The notes below the pieces were generated by a model. The model ran no database searches. It saw only the letters and a program-made list of their open reading frames with translations, and was not told the origin of the DNA. This document shows positions 52,064-62,351 of a stretch of DNA of 64,000 nucleotides, one piece after another. Made by a program: the position numbers and the translations under genes. Every line of letters begins with the position of its first letter. Positions within the stretch are counted from its first letter, which is position 1. The stretch is from Streptomyces qinzhouensis (GTDB taxonomy: Bacteria; Actinomycetota; Actinomycetes; Streptomycetales; Streptomycetaceae): contig NZ_CP042266.1 of assembly GCF_007856155.1 (NCBI RefSeq), positions 5,518,001 to 5,582,000 on the forward strand, read 5' to 3'.

Positions 52064-53179
52064 TTACTTCTGCCGGCGGTAGAAGGGGAGCGCCACGACC
52101 TCGTACGGCTCGTGCGCGCCGCGGATGTCGACCCCGACCCCGGCGGTCCCGGGAGCGGCGTGCGCGGCGTCCACGTACGCCATGGCGATCGGCTTGCCGA
52201 GGGTGGGGGAGGGGGCGCCGGAGGTGACCTCGCCGATCACCGCACCGTCCGCCACCACCGGATATCCGGCGCGCGGCACCCGGCGGCCCTCGGCGATCAG
52301 TCCGACGAGGGTACGGGGAGGAGCGCTCGCGGCCCGCTCGGCGGCGGCCTCCAGCGCCTTGCGCCCGACGAAGTCGCCCTCCTTCTCGAACTTGACCACG
52401 CGGCCGAGACCGGCGTCGAAGGGGGTGAGCGCGGTGGTCAGCTCGTGCCCGTACAGCGGCATTCCCGCCTCGAGCCGCAGCGTGTCCCGGCAGGACAGGC
52501 CGCAGGGCACCAGGCCGACGGCCGCGCCCGCCTCGGTCAGCGCCCGCCACAGCCCTTCCGCGTGCTCGGGCGCCACGAAGAGTTCGAAGCCGTCCTCGCC
52601 GGTGTAGCCGGTCCGGGCGATCAGCGCCGGGACTCCGGCGACCGTGCCCGGCAGCCCCGCGTAGTACTTCAGCCCGTCGAGGTCGGCGTCGGTGACGGAC
52701 TTCAGGATTCCGGGCGCCTCGGGCCCCTGGACGGCGATCAGCGCATAGGCGTCGCGGTCGTCGCGTACCTCCGCGTCGAAGCCCGCCGCCCGCTCGGTCA
52801 CCGCGTCCAGCACGGTCTGTGCGTTGCCCGCGTTCGCCACGACCAGATACTCCGTGGCGCCGGTGCGGTAGACGATCAGATCGTCGAGGATGCCGCCGTC
52901 CTCCCGGCAGATCATGGTGTAGCGGGCGCGGCCGGGGCCGATCGTCGAGATATTGCCGACCAGCGCATGGTCGAGCAGGGCCGCGGCCTGCGGTCCCGAC
53001 ACGGTGATCTCGCCCATGTGGGAGAGGTCGAAGAGCCCGGCCCGGGTGCGTACGGCCTGATGCTCCTCGCGCTCACTGGCGTACCGGAGCGGCATGTCCC
53101 AGCCCGCGAAGTCGGTCATGGTCGCACCGAGCGAGCGGTGCAGGGCGTCGAGGGCGGTACGGCGGGGGGCAGTGCTCAT
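52064..53179 (-). CDS. gcvT: Glycine cleavage system T protein (aminomethyltransferase)
   Basis: The 371-aa enzyme transfers the methylene group to tetrahydrofolate and releases ammonia. Family marks include [18 protein letters not shown] and [11 protein letters not shown], with [16 protein letters not shown] in the C-terminal half. ATG 53179 (GGGAGAA upstream) is chosen; the frame upstream belongs to the riboswitch leader. It is the first gene of the cluster and the direct target of the glycine riboswitch. Confidence 0.97.
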   Translation of the reverse strand: MSTAPRRTALDALHRSLGATMTDFAGWDMPLRYASEREEHQAVRTRAGLFDLSHMGEITVSGPQAAALLDHALVGNISTIGPGRARYTMICREDGGILDDLIVYRTGATEYLVVANAGNAQTVLDAVTERAAGFDAEVRDDRDAYALIAVQGPEAPGILKSVTDADLDGLKYYAGLPGTVAGVPALIARTGYTGEDGFELFVAPEHAEGLWRALTEAGAAVGLVPCGLSCRDTLRLEAGMPLYGHELTTALTPFDAGLGRVVKFEKEGDFVGRKALEAAAERAASAPPRTLVGLIAEGRRVPRAGYPVVADGAVIGEVTSGAPSPTLGKPIAMAYVDAAHAAPGTAGVGVDIRGAHEPYEVVALPFYRRQK

Positions 53180-53225
53180 GGACGGGTTCTCCCAGGCATG
53201 ACGGATTCCATGACGACGAGGACGT

Positions 53226-53445
53226 TCCTCCCCATCTGTCATCGGAACCTGAGAGGTTCGTCGCGACCCCGCGTACGGATGGCCGTACGGACGGAAAGCG
53301 CGACTTGCACCTTGGGTGGGGCCGACGGACGCGGCCCGCTTTTCAGATCTGCCTCATCGCACGCGGTACGGGGCCTGAGAGATTCAAGGGAGGAACTTGC
53401 TCCTTCGGCGCCCGGGGTCGTGCCCCGGGTCTCTCCCGCGCGGAT
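53226..53445 (-). promoter_or_regulatory. Tandem glycine riboswitch in the gcvT leader
   Basis: On the minus strand the leader has two glycine aptamers in a row. The first contains CGGGAGAGACC, GCCGAAGGAGCAAG and AATCTCTCAGGCC. The second contains CCCAAGGTGCAAG, AACCTCTCAGGTTCCG and ATGACAGATGGGGAGG. These are the conserved elements of the family. Glycine binding switches gcv expression on. The 3' end lies about 45 bases before ATG 53179, so the expression platform is short and may act on termination or on the ribosome binding site. Confidence 0.92.
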
Positions 53446-53883
53446 TCAAGCGGCCGGTATGGAGTTGGCGCGCACATCATTGCACGCGACACGGGAAGTG
53501 GGGGAGTCCCGGCGTGGTTGTTCTCGGTACGGGAGGGACGGTCCGGCGCGGGAAGGGCGACGCCCGGTCCGCCGGGAGGGCGACGCCCGGTCCGCGGGAA
53601 GGGCACGCCTGGTCACGGACGCGTGGCGGGAGCGGCGCGGAGACGGCCGCCCGGCCGCGGGGAACCGCGGAGGGTGTCGCACCGCTCTTAACGGGGAAAA
53701 CGGCGCTGTGCGGGGCGAAGCCGGGAGAAACGCACGACACGGCAGGAGGAACGTGAGACGGATTCGAGGAGCAAGGCAGGAAATGCCGGAAAAAACGCTC
53801 GCATCTCATTACCATTTCTTTACGGTCCGTTGATGATGCATGGGCATGTGTGTGGGTGACCCGACATGGGGGAGGAGGGTGTG
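53446..53883. other. Divergent interval between the glycine riboswitch and the P-loop gene
   Basis: Holds the gcv promoter on the minus strand and the promoter of gene 53884. An 18-bp direct repeat, GGGCGACGCCCGGTCCGC, occurs at 53555-53572 and 53578-53595. The stretch 53755-53840 is relatively AT-rich. No gene is convincing here. Confidence 0.4.
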
Positions 53884-54699
53884 ATGACGTTGCAGCGCTC
53901 CAGTGCCTACGCCACGACCGCGGGGGTGCCCGCGCAGCCAGGAGCACCCGTGCGGGAGCGGGTGGGCGCGCATGCGCCGCCCGTGCTGCGCGATCTCCGG
54001 GGCCGCGCGGGCCGCGGGCCGCGGGCGCTCACCTTCGCGGCGGGTGATCTCGTGGTGGTCTCCGGGCTGCCGGGCAGCGGAAAGTCCACCCTGATCAAGC
54101 GCGCGGTCGCCGCGGCGGGAGCCCGCCCGGCCGCCGGCTCCGCCCCGGAAGCCGTATCGGCGGCCGTATCGGGGCCCGGGCCGGAGTCCGGCTCCGCGGC
54201 GCCGGAGGGAGCCGGTCCGGAGGCCGGTCCCGGCGCCGCCGGGGACCCCGGCTCCGTCTGCGGCATCGATTCGCAGGACACCCGGGACCGCTGGGACGCG
54301 GCCGTACCCCGGCTCCTTCCGTACGCCCTCTACCGCCCCTTCGTCCGGCTCGCCCACTACGCCGGGCTGCGCCGCGCGCTGCGGTCCGGCCGGTCCGTCG
54401 TCGTCCACGACTGCGGCACCCAGGCCTGGGTCCGGCGCTGGCTGGCCCGTGAGGCCCGGCGCAGAGGCACCGGGCTCCATCTGATGCTGCTCGACGTCCC
54501 GCCCGAGGTGGCCCGCCAGGGCCAGGAGCAGCGGGGCCGCGGGGTGTCCGGATACGCCTTCGCCCGCCACCGGCGGGCCGCGGGCCGGCTGATCGCCGAC
54601 GCGGAGGCGGGCCGGGCCCCGGCGGGCTGCGCCTCGGTGATCCTGCTGGACCGCCCCGCCGCGACCGCGCTCGCCCGGATCGGCTTCACCGCCGGCTGA
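53884..54699 (+). CDS. P-loop NTPase (AAA-type/kinase-like)
   Basis: The 271-aa protein has Walker A GLPGSGKST near residue 63, an Ala/Gly/Pro-rich insertion (about 80-125), then DSQDTRDRWD and SVVVHDCGTQAWVRRWL, and LMLLDVPPEVARQGQ. It resembles the small ATP/GTP-binding kinases with a Zeta-toxin or gluconate-kinase-like layout that are common in Streptomyces. The substrate is unknown. ATG 53884 has GGAGGAGGG upstream; ATG 53866 and GTG 53881 are in frame. It is probably monocistronic. Confidence 0.85.
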   Translation: MTLQRSSAYATTAGVPAQPGAPVRERVGAHAPPVLRDLRGRAGRGPRALTFAAGDLVVVSGLPGSGKSTLIKRAVAAAGARPAAGSAPEAVSAAVSGPGPESGSAAPEGAGPEAGPGAAGDPGSVCGIDSQDTRDRWDAAVPRLLPYALYRPFVRLAHYAGLRRALRSGRSVVVHDCGTQAWVRRWLAREARRRGTGLHLMLLDVPPEVARQGQEQRGRGVSGYAFARHRRAAGRLIADAEAGRAPAGCASVILLDRPAATALARIGFTAG

Positions 54700-54801
54700 C
54701 CACCGCCCGGACGGCCGGACCCGGCCCCTTACCGCAGCACTAGAGTCGGCGGCGCACATTCGAGCGGGCCCCGGGGGGGCCGGGGGAGAGGGCGAACAGG
54801 G

Positions 54802-55617
54802 ATGAACGTGGCGGAGCAGCCGGACTCGCGATCGTACGGAGGGGCCCACGGCGGCCCGTATGCGGCCTGGCCGGTCAACGAGCTGGAGGAGACCCTCGCC
54901 GCCTCCCTGGGCAACCCGGACGCGGGTGCCCGGCTGGTCGAGGTGCTCGGCCGCAGCCGGATCTGGGTTCCGCTGCCCAACGGCGGCGGACCCGACAGCG
55001 TCCGGCTCGACCTGCCGATGGTCGAGATCGGCGGCGCGGCGTACGTCCCCGTCTTCAGCTCCGAGGAGCAGTACCGGGCCTGCGTCGGCGACGGACTCCC
55101 GTACACCGTCGCACCGGCCCGTGACTTCGCCCGCGGGCTGCCCCCGCAGGTGGGCATCGTGGTCAATCCGGACGGAACCGTCGGGGTCCCGCTGCCGCCG
55201 CCCGCGGTCGCCGAACTGTGCCGGGCCGGCCGCGGTCCGCTGGACGGCCCGGCGAGCGGCGGCCGGGTCCGGCTGTTCGAACCCGACTGGCAGGACGATC
55301 CGGTCGACTTCCTGGCCGCCGCTTCGGTGGAGTTCGGGGCGACGGGGGTGGTGGCCACCGCGCGCCGGGGTCTGGCCTCCGTCGAGGGCGACGACCCGGC
55401 CCTCTTCATCGGCGTCCAGCTCTTCCCCGCCGGAACCCCGGAGACCGCTCTTGACGCCCTGGGCCGGGCCCTGGGCCGCTGCGCGGTCCGCTGGCCGGTG
55501 AACCTGGTCTTCCTGGACCTGACCGAGGATCCGGTGGCCGACTGGTTCCGCACCTCCGTCCGGCCCTTCTTCGAGGGGGAGCTCCGGCTCCGCGGCGGCG
55601 CGGGGATCCGTCCGTAG
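54802..55617 (+). CDS. SseB-like protein (enhanced serine sensitivity family)
   Basis: The 271-aa protein has an N-terminal SseB domain (NELEETLAASLGNPDAGARL, VPVFSSEEQYRACV, PPQVGIVVNPDG) and a C-terminal SseB_C part (FIGVQLFPAGTPETALDALG). In enterobacteria SseB relates to rhodanese and serine sensitivity, but the biochemical role is unclear. The start ATG 54802 has GGCGAACAGGG upstream. A related gene follows at 55797. The link to the nearby serine/glycine genes may be chance. Confidence 0.88.
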   Translation: MNVAEQPDSRSYGGAHGGPYAAWPVNELEETLAASLGNPDAGARLVEVLGRSRIWVPLPNGGGPDSVRLDLPMVEIGGAAYVPVFSSEEQYRACVGDGLPYTVAPARDFARGLPPQVGIVVNPDGTVGVPLPPPAVAELCRAGRGPLDGPASGGRVRLFEPDWQDDPVDFLAAASVEFGATGVVATARRGLASVEGDDPALFIGVQLFPAGTPETALDALGRALGRCAVRWPVNLVFLDLTEDPVADWFRTSVRPFFEGELRLRGGAGIRP

Positions 55618-55796
55618 CCCCGGCGGCCCGTAGGGGGGGCAGGCCCCTCCGTACGGCCCGCGGGGAACCGCCCGGCGGCCCGGCCTCGTCACGGAGGACA
55701 GCACCAAACGAAGGGGCGCGCCGTAAGCTGGGGGGCGGCCCGGGGCCGTGGGGCCGGGGGCACGGACGACCGTTGGGACAAGAGGGGCGGAACAAG

Positions 55797-56582
55797 GTGA
55801 GCGCGTCAGGCACGGCGGCGGCCGGTCAGATCGAGCACATGCTCCGCCAGGTGACCCCGGGGCGCTACGACGCGTACGAGGCGCTGCTGGCGGCACTCGC
55901 CGAGCCGGCCGGCGGCCGGGTGTGGATGCTGCTGTGGAACGGCCGCCCCGGCACACCGGACGCCCAGTACGGCAATCTGGAGGTCGACGGCCACGGCTAC
56001 GCGCCCGCCGTCACCTCCGCCCAGGAACTGTCCGCGTCGAGCTGGAGCCGCGCCCACGAAGTGGTCAGCGGGCTCGATATCGCCCGGGCCCTCTACCCCG
56101 ACCGCTGGGGCATCTGGCTCAATCCGCATGCCCCCGGCGGCGGGGTCGGCATCCCGTGGACCGATCTGCGGCGGATCGCGACCGGGCTCGACCGGATGCC
56201 CGCCGGTCCGCTGCGGCTCTCCGAACCCGCCATCGACATCCCCCAGTTCTACGCCCTGCTGGCGCGCAACGCGCATCAGACCCCGGCCGTCCGCTCGCTG
56301 CGGCGCGCCTGGGTGCAGCCCGCGCTCGGCGCCCCGTATCTGGCCATCGGGCTGGATCTGTACGACACCAGCCGCCCGTCCGTGGACGCGGTGCGGGCGA
56401 TGATGCAGCAGTCGATCGCGGCGGTGCCCGACGGGCTGCCGGTGTCGACGGTCGCGCTCTCGGACGAGTACGACCCGGTGGGGATGTGGCTGCTGGCCCA
56501 CGCCCGGCCGTTCTACGACCGTGAGGCCCACGCCGCTCCCGGCGCCGGCGGCTACGGCTATCCGCCGGCCGCCGGCCGCTGA
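55797..56582 (+). CDS. SseB-like protein (second copy, divergent)
   Basis: The 261-aa protein has QVTPGRYDAYEALLAAL, VWMLLWNGRPGTPDA, and a C-terminal half with YLAIGLDLYDTSRPSVDAVRAMMQ similar to the SseB_C part of its neighbour. GTG 55797 is chosen; the frame is open further upstream without family similarity. GAGGGGCGG precedes. It is 179 bp downstream of the first SseB-like gene and probably arose by old duplication. No catalytic residues are evident. Confidence 0.82.
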   Translation: MSASGTAAAGQIEHMLRQVTPGRYDAYEALLAALAEPAGGRVWMLLWNGRPGTPDAQYGNLEVDGHGYAPAVTSAQELSASSWSRAHEVVSGLDIARALYPDRWGIWLNPHAPGGGVGIPWTDLRRIATGLDRMPAGPLRLSEPAIDIPQFYALLARNAHQTPAVRSLRRAWVQPALGAPYLAIGLDLYDTSRPSVDAVRAMMQQSIAAVPDGLPVSTVALSDEYDPVGMWLLAHARPFYDREAHAAPGAGGYGYPPAAGR

Positions 56583-57160
56583 CCCCGGCCCACCCGGCCG
56601 GAGCCGGCCCCCCTGACACCGGGCTCGGCGGAGACTGTCCGGAACCCCTCCTCCGGTGACCGTTCCGGCCATCCGACGGTTGTCCGGCACACCGTGACCG
56701 GCCGATGGACGGCCGAATATCGCGTACCCGTTCGGCGATGGCCGTAGTGCTCCGGTCCGCCGATGTTTCCCCCTCAAGATCGCCTTAAGGGCGAGGAATC
56801 CAGGGATGTCATCCGTGGCAGGCCTTTGATTCACAGGGCGCCAACTGTCCGATAATCGGAAACTGGCTCAACTTCCCATGATTCACGGAGAGATGGCGTC
56901 CCGCTCAGCCTTCGAAACCGTCCGGATAACGGATCCCCTCCCCATGCATCACGTTTGGGCAACCATTGGCCGGGAGGTCTGGCGAGTGATCGCGGCACCG
57001 TTGAAGACTCCCGCAGCAGGGGGACACTCGTCCCCGCGCGCCGCCGGGTCAAACGTACGTTTCGTACCAACTGCTCCAGGTGCACCAGATGTTGTGAAAG
57101 AAGCCGCTACAGCGGCGGGTACGGGCCGGTCACCTCCGGCCGAGAGGGGTCCCCACCACG
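56583..57160. other. 578-bp interval upstream of the oligopeptide transporter
   Basis: No convincing gene. TCCGAT-A-ATCGGA at 56848-56860 is a 13-bp palindrome in a locally AT-richer stretch and could be an operator for the transporter operon. The interval should hold the operon's main promoter. Confidence 0.4.
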
Positions 57161-58165
57161 ATGACGGCACCAATGCACGACACGAGCGCGGACGCGGAGA
57201 AGGCCGCGACCGCCGATGTCGCGGCGGCTGTAGTCAAGAAGTCTGTCGAAGGGCGGTCGCTGCGGCAGATCGCCTGGTCCCGGCTGAAGCGGGACAAGCT
57301 GGCGCTGGCAGGCGGCATCGTTGTCATCTTCCTCGTGCTCGTCGCGGTCTTCGCCCCGCTGATCGTCGATCTGTTCGGCCATCCGCCGAACAAGTTCCAC
57401 CAGGACAAGCTGGACCCGCTGTTCAACACCCCGAAGGGCGACTTCGGCGGTATCAGCTCCGAGCATCTGCTGGGCGTCGAGCCGAACACCGGCCGGGACG
57501 TCTTCAGCCGGGTGGTCTACGGAGCCCGGATCTCGCTGCTGGTGGCCTTCCTCGCCGCCGTCGTCGCCGTCTTCCTCGGCACCATCTTCGGCATCGTCGC
57601 CGGATACTTCGGCGGCTGGGTCGACGCGGTCATCAGCCGGGTGATGGACATGCTGCTGTCCTTCCCGCAGCTGCTCTTCATCATCTCCCTGGTCGCGGTG
57701 CTGCCCAACGACCTGTTCGGACTCACCGGGTCCAGCGTCAGAATCACCATCCTGGTCGCGGTGATCGGCTTCTTCGGCTGGCCCTACGTCGGACGCATCG
57801 TGCGCGGGCAGACCCTCTCGCTGCGCGAGAAGGAGTACATCGAGGCCGCCCGCAGCCTGGGCGCGGGCCGCCGCTACGTCCTCTTCAAGGAACTGCTGCC
57901 CAACCTGGTGGCCCCGATCACCGTCTACGCGACGCTGATGATCCCCACCAACATCCTCACCGAGGCGGCCCTCAGCTTCCTCGGGGCCGGGGTCCGGCCG
58001 CCGACCGCGTCCTGGGGGCAGATGCTCTCCACCGCGGTCAAGACCTACGAGTCCGATCCGACCTTCATGGTGATCCCCGGACTGGCGATCTTCATCACGG
58101 TGCTGGCCTTCAACCTCTTCGGCGACGGCGTGCGGGACGCGCTCGACCCCAAGGGCACCCGGTGA
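57161..58165 (+). CDS. Oligopeptide ABC transporter permease (DppC/OppC-like)
   Basis: The 334-aa membrane protein has six helices (first at about 48-70). The cytoplasmic EAA loop reads EYIEAARSLGAGRRYVLFKELLPN, which contacts the ATPases. The N-terminal tail of about 35 residues is typical of OppC-type subunits. It is unusual that OppC precedes the binding protein and OppB here. The start ATG 57161 lies after a GAGAGGGG sequence. Confidence 0.93.
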   Translation: MTAPMHDTSADAEKAATADVAAAVVKKSVEGRSLRQIAWSRLKRDKLALAGGIVVIFLVLVAVFAPLIVDLFGHPPNKFHQDKLDPLFNTPKGDFGGISSEHLLGVEPNTGRDVFSRVVYGARISLLVAFLAAVVAVFLGTIFGIVAGYFGGWVDAVISRVMDMLLSFPQLLFIISLVAVLPNDLFGLTGSSVRITILVAVIGFFGWPYVGRIVRGQTLSLREKEYIEAARSLGAGRRYVLFKELLPNLVAPITVYATLMIPTNILTEAALSFLGAGVRPPTASWGQMLSTAVKTYESDPTFMVIPGLAIFITVLAFNLFGDGVRDALDPKGTR

Positions 58166-58293
58166 GCACCCCCGGCGGGCCGGTCCGGCCGCCGCAGACA
58201 ACAGAACGTGCCCCTGCCACACCTGTCAGGCGGCTCCCCGATGGTTTCCCGGCGTCGAGCAGGGACCGCGCTACCCCGGAGGTTGCAACAACC

Positions 58294-60066
58294 ATGACTC
58301 CCCAACGTTCGTCGAGGCCCGGGCGTATCGCCGTGGCGGCCCTGGTCGTGGCCGCCCTCACGGGCACCGCGGCGTGTGGTGGCGGTGGCGACGACGACAA
58401 GGCAGGCGGCAAGGGCGCGGGCTTCAACGCCGGCGCCAAGGGCATCGCCAACCCGTCCACCAAGACGGGCGGCACCCTGAAGTTCATCGGCAAGCAGGAC
58501 CTGGACTCCGCCGACCCGACCCGCCAGTACTACGGCATGGCCTGGGACTTCTCCCGGTTCTACTCGCGTCAGCTCGTCAGCTACGCCACCAAGCCCGGCG
58601 CCGCCGGCGCCGAGCTGGTGCCCGACCTCGCCGCCTCGAAGGCCGTCATCACCAACGACGGCAAGACCTACACGTACAAGCTCCGAGACGGGATCACCTG
58701 GGAGGACGGCACGCCGATCACCTCCAAGGACATCAAGTACGGCATCCAGCGCGTCTGGGCGACGGACGTCCTGCCCGGCGGCCCCGCCTACCTGCGCCAG
58801 GTCCTCGACCCGGCCGGGACGTACAAGGGCCCGTACAAGGACACCAGCCCGGACAAGCTCGGTCTGAAGGCCATCCTCACGCCCGACGACAAGACCATCG
58901 TCTTCAACCTGCCCAAGGCCAACGGCGACTTCGAGCAGATGCTCGCCATGCCGGCCGGCTCCCCGGTGAAGAAGGAGAAGGACAACGGCGCGCAGTACCA
59001 GCTGAAGCCGTTCTCCTCGGGCCCGTACAAGTTCGAGAAGTACGAGCCGAAGAAGAGCATCAGCCTGGTCCGCAACGACAAGTGGAGCAAGGCCTCCGAC
59101 CCGATCCGCCCGGCCCTGCCGGACAAGATCACGGTCACGATCAACTCCAACATCGAGGCGATCGACGAGCTGCTGATGAAGGGCGAGTACGACGTCGACC
59201 TGAACGCCACCGGCATGGGCCAGGCCGGCCGTACCAAGGCGCTCAAGCAGCACAAGGACAACGTCGACAACATGACGACGAGCTTCGTCCGCTACGTCGA
59301 CATCGTCAGCAACCTCGCGCCCTTCACCAACATCGAGTGCCGCAAGGCGGTCATCTACGCGACCGACTTCGCGTCCATCCAGCAGGTCCGCGGCGGCCCG
59401 CAGGCCGGTGGCGACATCGCCCCCAACATGCTGCCGAAGGACATCAAGGGCGCCGACGACTACGACCCGTTCGGCGTGCTGGCCCGCAAGGGCAAGCCGG
59501 ACACCGCCAAGGCCAAGGAAGCGCTGACGAAGTGCGGCAAGCCGGGCGGCTTCTCCACCAACATCAGCGCCCGCAGCAACAACCCGGGTGAGGTCCAGGC
59601 CGCCGAGGCGCTCCAGGAGTCGCTGTCCGCGGTCGGCATCAAGACCCAGGTCGACCCGATCGACGGCGCCGAGTCGTCGAGCATCACCGGCTCGCCCGCG
59701 GTCGTCAAGCAGCGCAACCTCGGTCTGATCATGACCGGCTGGGGTCCGGACTTCCCGACCGGCCAGGGCTTCTCGCAGCCGATCATCGACGGTCGTTTCA
59801 TCGCGGACAACGCGAACTACAACATGTCGATGACGAACGACCCGAAGATCAACAAGCTCTTCGACCAGGCGCTTCTGGAGACCGACCCCAACAAGGCCGG
59901 TGAGCTCTACAAGCAGATGAACCACGCGGCCTCGGACCTCGCCGTCCAGATGCCGCTCGTCTACGAGAAGAACATCACCTGGCGCAGCTCGCGGCTGACC
60001 AACGCCTACTCCACCGCGGCGTACAGCGGTCGCTACGACTACGTCACCCTGGGCGTCGTCAAGTAG
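58294..60066 (+). CDS. Oligopeptide-binding lipoprotein (SBP family 5)
   Basis: The 590-aa lipoprotein has lipobox TAAC (Cys28), a Gly/Lys/Asp-rich linker, and an SBP_bac_5 domain (about 50-585). It should sit outside the membrane and deliver peptides to the permeases. ATG 58294 has GGAGG at a longish 12-base spacing. Codon usage is strongly biased, suggesting high expression, in line with the stabilising hairpin after the gene. Confidence 0.94.
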   Translation: MTPQRSSRPGRIAVAALVVAALTGTAACGGGGDDDKAGGKGAGFNAGAKGIANPSTKTGGTLKFIGKQDLDSADPTRQYYGMAWDFSRFYSRQLVSYATKPGAAGAELVPDLAASKAVITNDGKTYTYKLRDGITWEDGTPITSKDIKYGIQRVWATDVLPGGPAYLRQVLDPAGTYKGPYKDTSPDKLGLKAILTPDDKTIVFNLPKANGDFEQMLAMPAGSPVKKEKDNGAQYQLKPFSSGPYKFEKYEPKKSISLVRNDKWSKASDPIRPALPDKITVTINSNIEAIDELLMKGEYDVDLNATGMGQAGRTKALKQHKDNVDNMTTSFVRYVDIVSNLAPFTNIECRKAVIYATDFASIQQVRGGPQAGGDIAPNMLPKDIKGADDYDPFGVLARKGKPDTAKAKEALTKCGKPGGFSTNISARSNNPGEVQAAEALQESLSAVGIKTQVDPIDGAESSSITGSPAVVKQRNLGLIMTGWGPDFPTGQGFSQPIIDGRFIADNANYNMSMTNDPKINKLFDQALLETDPNKAGELYKQMNHAASDLAVQMPLVYEKNITWRSSRLTNAYSTAAYSGRYDYVTLGVVK

Positions 60067-60085
60067 TCCGCGACCCCCGAGGATC

Positions 60086-60126
60086 CCGGTGGTGACCCGT
60101 AGCCCCACGGCGCGGGTCACCACCGG
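60086..60126 (+). terminator. Intra-operon hairpin after the binding-protein gene
   Basis: A perfect 14-bp stem CCGGTGGTGACCCG with CGGGTCACCACCGG lies 20 bases past the stop, with the operon continuing beyond. It probably stabilises the upstream mRNA or terminates partially, so the binding protein is made in excess. Confidence 0.75.
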
Positions 60127-60171
60127 CACCACCCCACCATCGCCCAACCCGCCAGTCCCGAAGGGCAGGTG

Positions 60172-61236
60172 ATGGCCTCGGGCGGCGGCCGTGGAACCCG
60201 CAATCCGGGTCCCGTGGCCGCCGCCGGGCCGCGCACAGTGCTTGCTTACGTCATCCGGCGATTGTTCGCCGTCGCCATGATGCTGTTGGTCGTGACCCTG
60301 ACGACCTTCGTCATCTTCTTCGTGCTCCCCAAGTGGGCCGGTTCCGATCCGGCGTATCTCTTCGCCGGAAAGCAGGCCGACCCCGTCGCGATCGAGGGCA
60401 TCCGGAAGAAACTGGGTCTCGCCGATCCGGTGCTGGTGCAGTTCTGGAACTTCGTCCAGGGCATCGTCACCGGCCGGGAGTACGCCAACGGCACCGATGT
60501 CACCAAGTGCCCTGCCCCCTGCTTCGGCTACTCCTTCCGTACCGAGCAGGCCGTATGGCCGCAGCTCACCGATGCGATCCCGGTCACCCTGTCGCTCGCG
60601 GGCGGCGCCTGTCTGCTCTGGGTCGTCGGCGGTGTCGCCGCCGGTGTGGTCTCCGCGCTGCGCCGCGGCACCCTGTGGGACCGGGCGGCCATGACCGTCG
60701 CCCTGGCCGGCGTCTCGCTCCCCATCTACTTCACCGGTCTGATCTCGCTGGCCGTCTTCAGCTGGCAGCTGGACTGGGTCAGCGGCGAGTACGCGGCGCT
60801 GGCGGACGATCCCGCCCAGTGGTTCCAGAGCCTCGTACTGCCATGGATCACCCTGGCCTTCCTGTACGCCGCGATGTACGCCCGGCTCACCCGCGCCACC
60901 ATGCTGGAGATCATGGGCGAGGACTACATCCGTACCGCCCGGGCCAAGGGACTGACCGAGCGGGTCGTCATCGGACGGCACGCCATGCGCTCCACCTGGA
61001 CGCCCGTCCTCACCCTCCTCGGACTCGACCTCGGTGCCCTGCTCGGCGGTGCCGTGCTCACCGAGTCCACGTACAACCTGCCCGGGCTCGGCAAGCTCGC
61101 CATCGAGTCGATCAGCTCCAAGGACCTTCCGCTGATCCTCGGCGTCACCCTCATCGCCGCCCTGTTCATCTGTGTCGCGAACCTCGTCGTGGACATGCTG
61201 TATGCCGTCGTCGACCCGCGAGTGAGGATCGGATGA
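60172..61236 (+). CDS. Oligopeptide ABC transporter permease (DppB/OppB-like)
   Basis: The 354-aa membrane protein starts after a short Gly/Pro tail with YVIRRLFAVAMMLLVVTL as first helix, then a long extracytoplasmic loop and the permease core with EAA-type loop EDYIRTARAKGLTERVVI. ATG 60172 has AAGGGCAGG upstream; the preceding GTG is an alternative. Its stop overlaps the next gene's ATG. Confidence 0.93.
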   Translation: MASGGGRGTRNPGPVAAAGPRTVLAYVIRRLFAVAMMLLVVTLTTFVIFFVLPKWAGSDPAYLFAGKQADPVAIEGIRKKLGLADPVLVQFWNFVQGIVTGREYANGTDVTKCPAPCFGYSFRTEQAVWPQLTDAIPVTLSLAGGACLLWVVGGVAAGVVSALRRGTLWDRAAMTVALAGVSLPIYFTGLISLAVFSWQLDWVSGEYAALADDPAQWFQSLVLPWITLAFLYAAMYARLTRATMLEIMGEDYIRTARAKGLTERVVIGRHAMRSTWTPVLTLLGLDLGALLGGAVLTESTYNLPGLGKLAIESISSKDLPLILGVTLIAALFICVANLVVDMLYAVVDPRVRIG

Positions 61237-62351
61237 CCGAGTCGAAGAAGTCCGGGGCCGCCGAGGCCCCGGCCACCGCGCCCGGTGAGGTGGCCCCCGC
61301 CGGGGCCCCGGCGCCCACCGCGTTCCTGGAGGTCCGGGATCTGCGGGTGCACTTCCCCACCGACGACGGCCTGGTCAAGTCCGTCGACGGACTGAGCTTC
61401 CAGCTGGAGAAGGGCAAGACCCTCGGGATCGTCGGCGAGTCCGGCTCCGGGAAGTCCGTCACCTCGCTGGGGATCATGGGCCTGCACACCGCGGGCCAGC
61501 ACGGCCGGGGCCGGGCGAGGATCTCCGGCGAGATCTGGCTGGACGGCCGGGAACTCCTCGGCTGCGACCCGGACGAGGTGCGCAAACTCCGCGGCCGGCA
61601 GATGGCGATGATCTTCCAGGACCCGCTGTCCGCGCTGCATCCGTACTACACCATCGGCCGGCAGATCGTGGAGGCCTACCGGGTCCACCACGACGTGGAC
61701 AAGAAGACCGCCAGGACCCGGGCGATCGAGATGCTCGACCGGGTCGGCATCCCGCAGCCCGACAAGCGCGTCGACAGCTATCCGCACGAGTTCTCCGGCG
61801 GGATGCGGCAGCGCGCGATGATCGCGATGTCGCTGGTCAACAACCCCGAACTGCTGATCGCCGACGAGCCGACGACCGCGCTCGACGTGACCGTGCAGGC
61901 CCAGATCCTCGACCTGATGCGCGACCTCCAGAAGGAGTTCGGCTCCGCGGTCATCATCATCACCCACGATCTCGGCGTCGTCGCCGAGCTCGCGGACGAC
62001 ATCCTGGTGATGTACGGCGGACGCTGTGTCGAGCGCGGCCCGGCGGAGAAGGTCTTCTACGAGCCCCAGCACCCCTACACCTGGGGTCTGCTGGGCTCCA
62101 TGCCGAGGATCGACCGGGACCAGACCGAGCGGCTGATCCCGGTCAAGGGCTCCCCGCCCAGCCTGATCAACATCCCCGACGGCTGCGCCTTCAACCCGCG
62201 GTGCCCGTACGCCGACGTACCCAAGGACAATGTGACGCGCACCGTCCGCCCCGAGCTCCAGGAGGTGGGCGGACGGCACTTCTCCGCCTGCCACATGTCC
62301 AAGGAGGAGCGGACGCGGATCTGGACCGAAGAGATTGCGCCCAAGCTGTGA
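61233..62351 (+). CDS. Oligopeptide ABC transporter ATPase (DppD/OppD-like)
   Basis: The 372-aa ATPase has Walker A GESGSGKS, signature FSGGMRQR, Walker [14 protein letters not shown]-loop IITHDLG, and the C-terminal oligopeptide-type extension with Cys motifs ([16 protein letters not shown]) that can bind an iron-sulfur cluster in this family. An N-terminal Ala/Pro tail of about 30 residues is unusual but common in Streptomyces. It overlaps both neighbours (ATGA and GTGA). Confidence 0.95.
   Translation: MTESKKSGAAEAPATAPGEVAPAGAPAPTAFLEVRDLRVHFPTDDGLVKSVDGLSFQLEKGKTLGIVGESGSGKSVTSLGIMGLHTAGQHGRGRARISGEIWLDGRELLGCDPDEVRKLRGRQMAMIFQDPLSALHPYYTIGRQIVEAYRVHHDVDKKTARTRAIEMLDRVGIPQPDKRVDSYPHEFSGGMRQRAMIAMSLVNNPELLIADEPTTALDVTVQAQILDLMRDLQKEFGSAVIIITHDLGVVAELADDILVMYGGRCVERGPAEKVFYEPQHPYTWGLLGSMPRIDRDQTERLIPVKGSPPSLINIPDGCAFNPRCPYADVPKDNVTRTVRPELQEVGGRHFSACHMSKEERTRIWTEEIAPKL

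Noticed and set aside
58045..60981. A 978-codon minus-strand frame opposite the peptide-binding protein and permease genes
   Set aside because: Antisense shadow. The plus-strand genes have lipobox, membrane helices and family motifs.
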